DNA from: a bacterium
Lineage (GTDB): Bacteria; Patescibacteriota; Minisyncoccia; Phycocordibacterales; UBA2100
DNA: 33,262 bases
Reading direction: 5' to 3'
NCBI GenBank assembly: GCA_021781955.1
Contig: JAJXVV010000002.1
Span: forward strand, 138,730 to 171,991
Of the stretch, positions 31,176-33,262 are shown piece after piece; position 1 is the first letter of the stretch; each line of letters opens with the position of its first letter. A program made the translations under genes and the position numbers. The notes below the pieces were generated by a model. It saw only the letters and a list, made by a program, of their open reading frames with translations, did no database searches and was not told the origin of the DNA.

Positions 31176-32477
31176 ATGGCCACTCGGTCGCTCATCGTGC
31201 TCATCGTACTCGCCGTGCTCGCGGGAGGCGGCGGGTGGTACGCGTACATGCGCTTTACGCCGTCCGCTGCAGCGCAGTACAAGACGCCCGAGGAAGCGGC
31301 CAACGTGTACGTCCGTTTCGATATGGAGGCATTCGATACGATCATGGCGCAGTATTGGCAGAGCGGTAAAGAGAGCGATCTCGCCAGTTTGTATCAACTC
31401 GCGCTCGCGAAGGTTGAGAACACCAACGAAACGCTTCCGAGCGACGATCGTGCGGGCGTCGCGCAGATGCTCGCGGCGGCCTTTGCGGGCAAGAGTGACA
31501 CCGATCAGCACGACGAAGCGCTCAACGTGCTGCAGGTCGTGCTCTACAACCTTGCACCGACGGGACGCGACCAGCTCATGACAGGGCAGCAAGAGCAGTC
31601 ATTCCGCAATCACGTCGCCAACATCAACCCCGCGCAGGACCTCTACGCGACGCTCGGTTTGCAGGAGGGCGCGAGCACGAGCAGCGTGCAGCAGGCATAT
31701 CAGCAGAAAATCGCTGAACTTCAAGCATCGACCTCGCCTCAAGCGAAGCAGCAGCTTGCCGACGTGCGGCACGCGCACACGATCTTGAGCAATGCGACCG
31801 ACAAGCAGCTCTACGACCAGACCGGTATGCAGCCGAGCATATCGATGCGGGTCGTCGGCGCGCACACGCTCTATGTCGATCTCAGCAAGGTGACGCCCGC
31901 AAGCTTTGCCGAATTCGTGGCCGAGCTGCAGCAAAAAGCGGCTGATCCTGCGCTCACCGGCATGATCCTCGACCTGCGCGGCAACATCGGCGGCACGTTC
32001 GACTTCCTTCAGAATTTCCTCGCGCTTTTCATCGGGCCGAACGAGTACGCCTTCGATCTTTACAGCAAAGGACAGATGCAGCCGCAACGCACGACCAACG
32101 TCGCCAAGCTCGATGTGCTCTCGCGCTTCTCGAATATCGCGCTCCTCACCGACGGCATGACGCAATCCACCGCTGAGCTCACGACCGCAGTCTTCGAGCG
32201 TTATCATCTCGCGCGCGTGATCGGCGCGACGACGCGCGGTTGGGGTTCGGTCGAGAACACGTACCCGCTCACGACGACGATCGACGCGTCGAGCACCTAC
32301 GCGCTCCTCCTCGTCAACTCGCTTACGCTCGACGAGAACAATCAGCCCATCGAAGGCAACGGCGTCAAGCCGGACGTGGACGTGGGGCAGGGTGGCTGGC
32401 AGGCGAAGGTGCGGGCACTTTTCCCGCCAGACCTCGCACAAGCGGTCATCGGGGAGTTTTCGACGACTACGAAGTGA
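31176..32477 (+). CDS. Membrane-anchored J-domain-like / S41 protease-like fusion protein
   Basis: 433 residues. N-terminal anchor at 5-24. Residues 36-150 form a helical region of unknown type. Residues 154-217 look like a J domain (DLYATLGLQEGASTSSVQQAYQQK, then ADVRHAHTILSNATDKQLYD), but the HPD tripeptide between helices II and III is missing (ELQASTSPQ). Residues 220-403 resemble the S41 C-terminal-processing protease core: MILDLRGNIGG (263-273), TDGMTQSTAE with S331 in the nucleophile position, GATTRGWGSV (350-359) where the family has GxxTxGKG, and EGNGVKPDVDV (393-403). The expected catalytic lysine is W356, so the Ser-Lys dyad is not evident. No PDZ domain is seen. It may be a pseudo-protease or use another base. 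The partner gene upstream is also an extracytoplasmic protease. Confidence 0.75.
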   Translation: MATRSLIVLIVLAVLAGGGGWYAYMRFTPSAAAQYKTPEEAANVYVRFDMEAFDTIMAQYWQSGKESDLASLYQLALAKVENTNETLPSDDRAGVAQMLAAAFAGKSDTDQHDEALNVLQVVLYNLAPTGRDQLMTGQQEQSFRNHVANINPAQDLYATLGLQEGASTSSVQQAYQQKIAELQASTSPQAKQQLADVRHAHTILSNATDKQLYDQTGMQPSISMRVVGAHTLYVDLSKVTPASFAEFVAELQQKAADPALTGMILDLRGNIGGTFDFLQNFLALFIGPNEYAFDLYSKGQMQPQRTTNVAKLDVLSRFSNIALLTDGMTQSTAELTTAVFERYHLARVIGATTRGWGSVENTYPLTTTIDASSTYALLLVNSLTLDENNQPIEGNGVKPDVDVGQGGWQAKVRALFPPDLAQAVIGEFSTTTK

Positions 32478-32479
32478 TA

Positions 32480-32485
32480 TATACT
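32480..32485 (+). promoter_or_regulatory. -10 box TATACT of the small membrane peptide gene
   Basis: TATACT lies just after the preceding stop (32475-32477) and seven bases before ATG 32493. Confidence 0.5.
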
Positions 32486-32492
32486 TTCCGGC

Positions 32493-32624
32493 ATGCAACT
32501 TCTGACGCAGCTTGAGAGCATCGCGTTCGCGGCGTTCAATACGTTCTTCCAGCTCATCCTCTATTTCCTGCAATTCTTCGTCGTCCTCGCGCAGGGGGTA
32601 CTGAGCATCTTCCGCCTGCACTAA
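32493..32624 (+). CDS. Small hydrophobic peptide, 43 residues, unknown function
   Basis: ATG 32493 to TAA 32622-32624. The peptide begins MQLLTQLESIAFAAFN and has one long hydrophobic stretch (about 10-40) very rich in Phe and Leu (FFQLILYFLQFFVVLAQGVL), ending SIFRLH. It would be a single-span membrane peptide. Support for coding is a TATACT box at leaderless distance and the clean fit between flanking genes: 15 bases after the S41-like stop and nine before the cyclophilin start. I do not recognise a family. It could also be a leader peptide for the cyclophilin gene. Confidence 0.55.
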   Translation: MQLLTQLESIAFAAFNTFFQLILYFLQFFVVLAQGVLSIFRLH

Positions 32625-32633
32625 CAGTTCGAT

Positions 32634-33110
32634 ATGAAAGCGACCCTGCACACGTCCATCGGCGATATCGAGCTCGGACTTTTCGAGCATGACGCGCCGA
32701 ATACCGTCGCGAACTTCGCGAAGCTCTCGAAGCAAGGTTTTTATGACGGTACGAAGTTCCATCGCGTCATCGCCGGGTTCATGATCCAGGGCGGCGACCC
32801 GCAGAGCAAGGACGACTCGCTCATGCGCCGGTGGGGGACCGGCGGTCCGGGCTACACCTTTGCCGACGAGATCCATGCACACAACGAGAACGTCATTGGT
32901 ACCATATCGATGGCAAACGCAGGTCCGAATACCAACGGCTCGCAATTCTTCATCAACACCGCCGAAAACGACTTCCTCGACACCAAACACACCGTCTTCG
33001 GCAAGGTGGTGAACGGTATGGACGTGGTGCATGCCATCGAGCAAGCCTCGACGGGCGAGCAGGACCGCCCGCTGGAGCCGGTGACCATCAAGAGTATCTC
33101 GGTCGCGTAA
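32634..33110 (+). CDS. Cyclophilin-type peptidyl-prolyl cis-trans isomerase
   Basis: 158 residues, single cyclophilin domain and no signal peptide, so cytoplasmic. Active-site segments are all present: FHRVIAGFMIQGGD (47-60) with the catalytic Arg, GTISMANAGPNTNGSQFFI (89-107), and DTKHTVFGKVVNG (115-127) with the conserved His. It speeds prolyl isomerisation in protein folding. It is followed by a GC-rich hairpin. Confidence 0.95.
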   Translation: MKATLHTSIGDIELGLFEHDAPNTVANFAKLSKQGFYDGTKFHRVIAGFMIQGGDPQSKDDSLMRRWGTGGPGYTFADEIHAHNENVIGTISMANAGPNTNGSQFFINTAENDFLDTKHTVFGKVVNGMDVVHAIEQASTGEQDRPLEPVTIKSISVA

Positions 33111-33115
33111 TTGAA

Positions 33116-33143
33116 GCGGCGGTCGCCTTCTGGCGACCGCCGC
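33116..33143. terminator. Hairpin terminator after the cyclophilin gene
   Basis: Perfect arms 33116-33127 and 33132-33143 (12 bp), loop TTCT, six bases after the stop. No T-tract follows; the next bases lead into the tRNA promoter. Confidence 0.75.
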
Positions 33144-33153
33144 CCGAAGGATA

Positions 33154-33159
33154 TATAAT
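33154..33159 (+). promoter_or_regulatory. -10 box TATAAT of the tRNA-Asn gene
   Basis: Perfect TATAAT in ATATATAATA, 30 bases before the tRNA 5' end, so a short precursor leader is expected. Confidence 0.6.
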
Positions 33160-33189
33160 AACCGCGCGCCCCTGAGGCGCATCGAACAT

Positions 33190-33261
33190 TCCGGGGTAAC
33201 TCAACGGTAGAGTGGCTCCCTGTTAAGGAGTAAGTTGTGGGTTCGAATCCCACCCCCGGAG
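33190..33261 (+). tRNA. tRNA-Asn (anticodon GTT)
   Basis: Cloverleaf read directly: acceptor TCCGGGG (33190-33196) pairs with CCCCGGA (33254-33260); D arm ACTC/GAGT; anticodon stem GCTCC/GGAGT with loop CTGTTAA, anticodon GTT; T arm GTGGG-TTCGAAT-CCCAC; discriminator G at 33261. The window ends one base later with C, so an encoded CCA may exist but cannot be seen in full. Confidence 0.95.
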
Positions 33262-33262
33262 C

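Noticed and set aside
32852-33253. A minus-strand frame starting MGFEPTTYSLTGSHSTVELP
   Set aside because: The N-terminus is the reverse translation of the tRNA-Asn gene, a well-known false ORF, and the rest is antisense to the cyclophilin gene.

Overview
The window looks like a stretch of chromosome from a small-genome bacterium of the Patescibacteria/CPR group, most like the Parcubacteria (inference from gene content; no 16S rRNA is present). Reasons: moderately high GC, very tight packing, a large secreted repeat protein ending in a peptidoglycan-binding domain and preceded by VLGA motifs, a stand-alone SWIB protein, a small DUF378 membrane protein, and short or absent 5' leaders. At least ten genes have a TATAAT-like box only 5-8 bases before the start codon, so most transcripts here are probably leaderless.

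Layout. 1-2868: C-terminal part of a huge surface protein, closed by a strong hairpin terminator. 2949-4016: membrane-anchored CAP protein. 4020-4778 (-): HAD phosphatase of phosphomannomutase type. 4893-10737 (+): an alpha-glucan module (glycogen-synthase-like glycosyltransferase, GH57 amylase, GH15 glucoamylase, cupin glucose-6-phosphate isomerase, ROK sugar kinase) that could take stored polyglucose through glucose and glucose 6-phosphate to fructose 6-phosphate. 10750-11343 (-): DedA membrane protein. 11377-15657 (-) with 15678-16196 (+): a thymidylate module (glyA, tmk, thyA, dcd, a CYTH protein and divergent folA) that covers dCTP deamination, dUMP methylation, folate recycling and dTMP phosphorylation. 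16311-23952 (+): purine operon purL-purQ-purE-purM-purC-purB. 23975-28309 (-): ABC-2 exporter, second HAD phosphatase, DUF1993 protein, a stand-alone PurH-N (IMP cyclohydrolase-like) protein and galU. 28480-33110 (+): DUF378, SWIB, MscS-type channel, a matrixin-like protease with a coiled-coil insert, a J-domain-like/S41 protease-like fusion, a 43-residue membrane peptide, and a cyclophilin. 33190-33261: tRNA-Asn at the window edge.

Most interesting items: perfect hairpins inside the purL reading frame, one of them (18-bp arms, 3-base loop) exactly in the linker between the two catalytic halves; the leaderless promoter pattern, including a divergent folA/CYTH pair whose -10 boxes overlap; the J-like/S41 fusion lacking both the HPD motif and the expected catalytic lysine; the matrixin whose fold is interrupted by a coiled coil; a PurH-N protein with no AICAR transformylase domain and an altered active-site segment; and a thymidylate synthase that lacks the usual phosphate-binding arginine pair. 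No CRISPR array, insertion sequence, phage gene or rRNA was seen.
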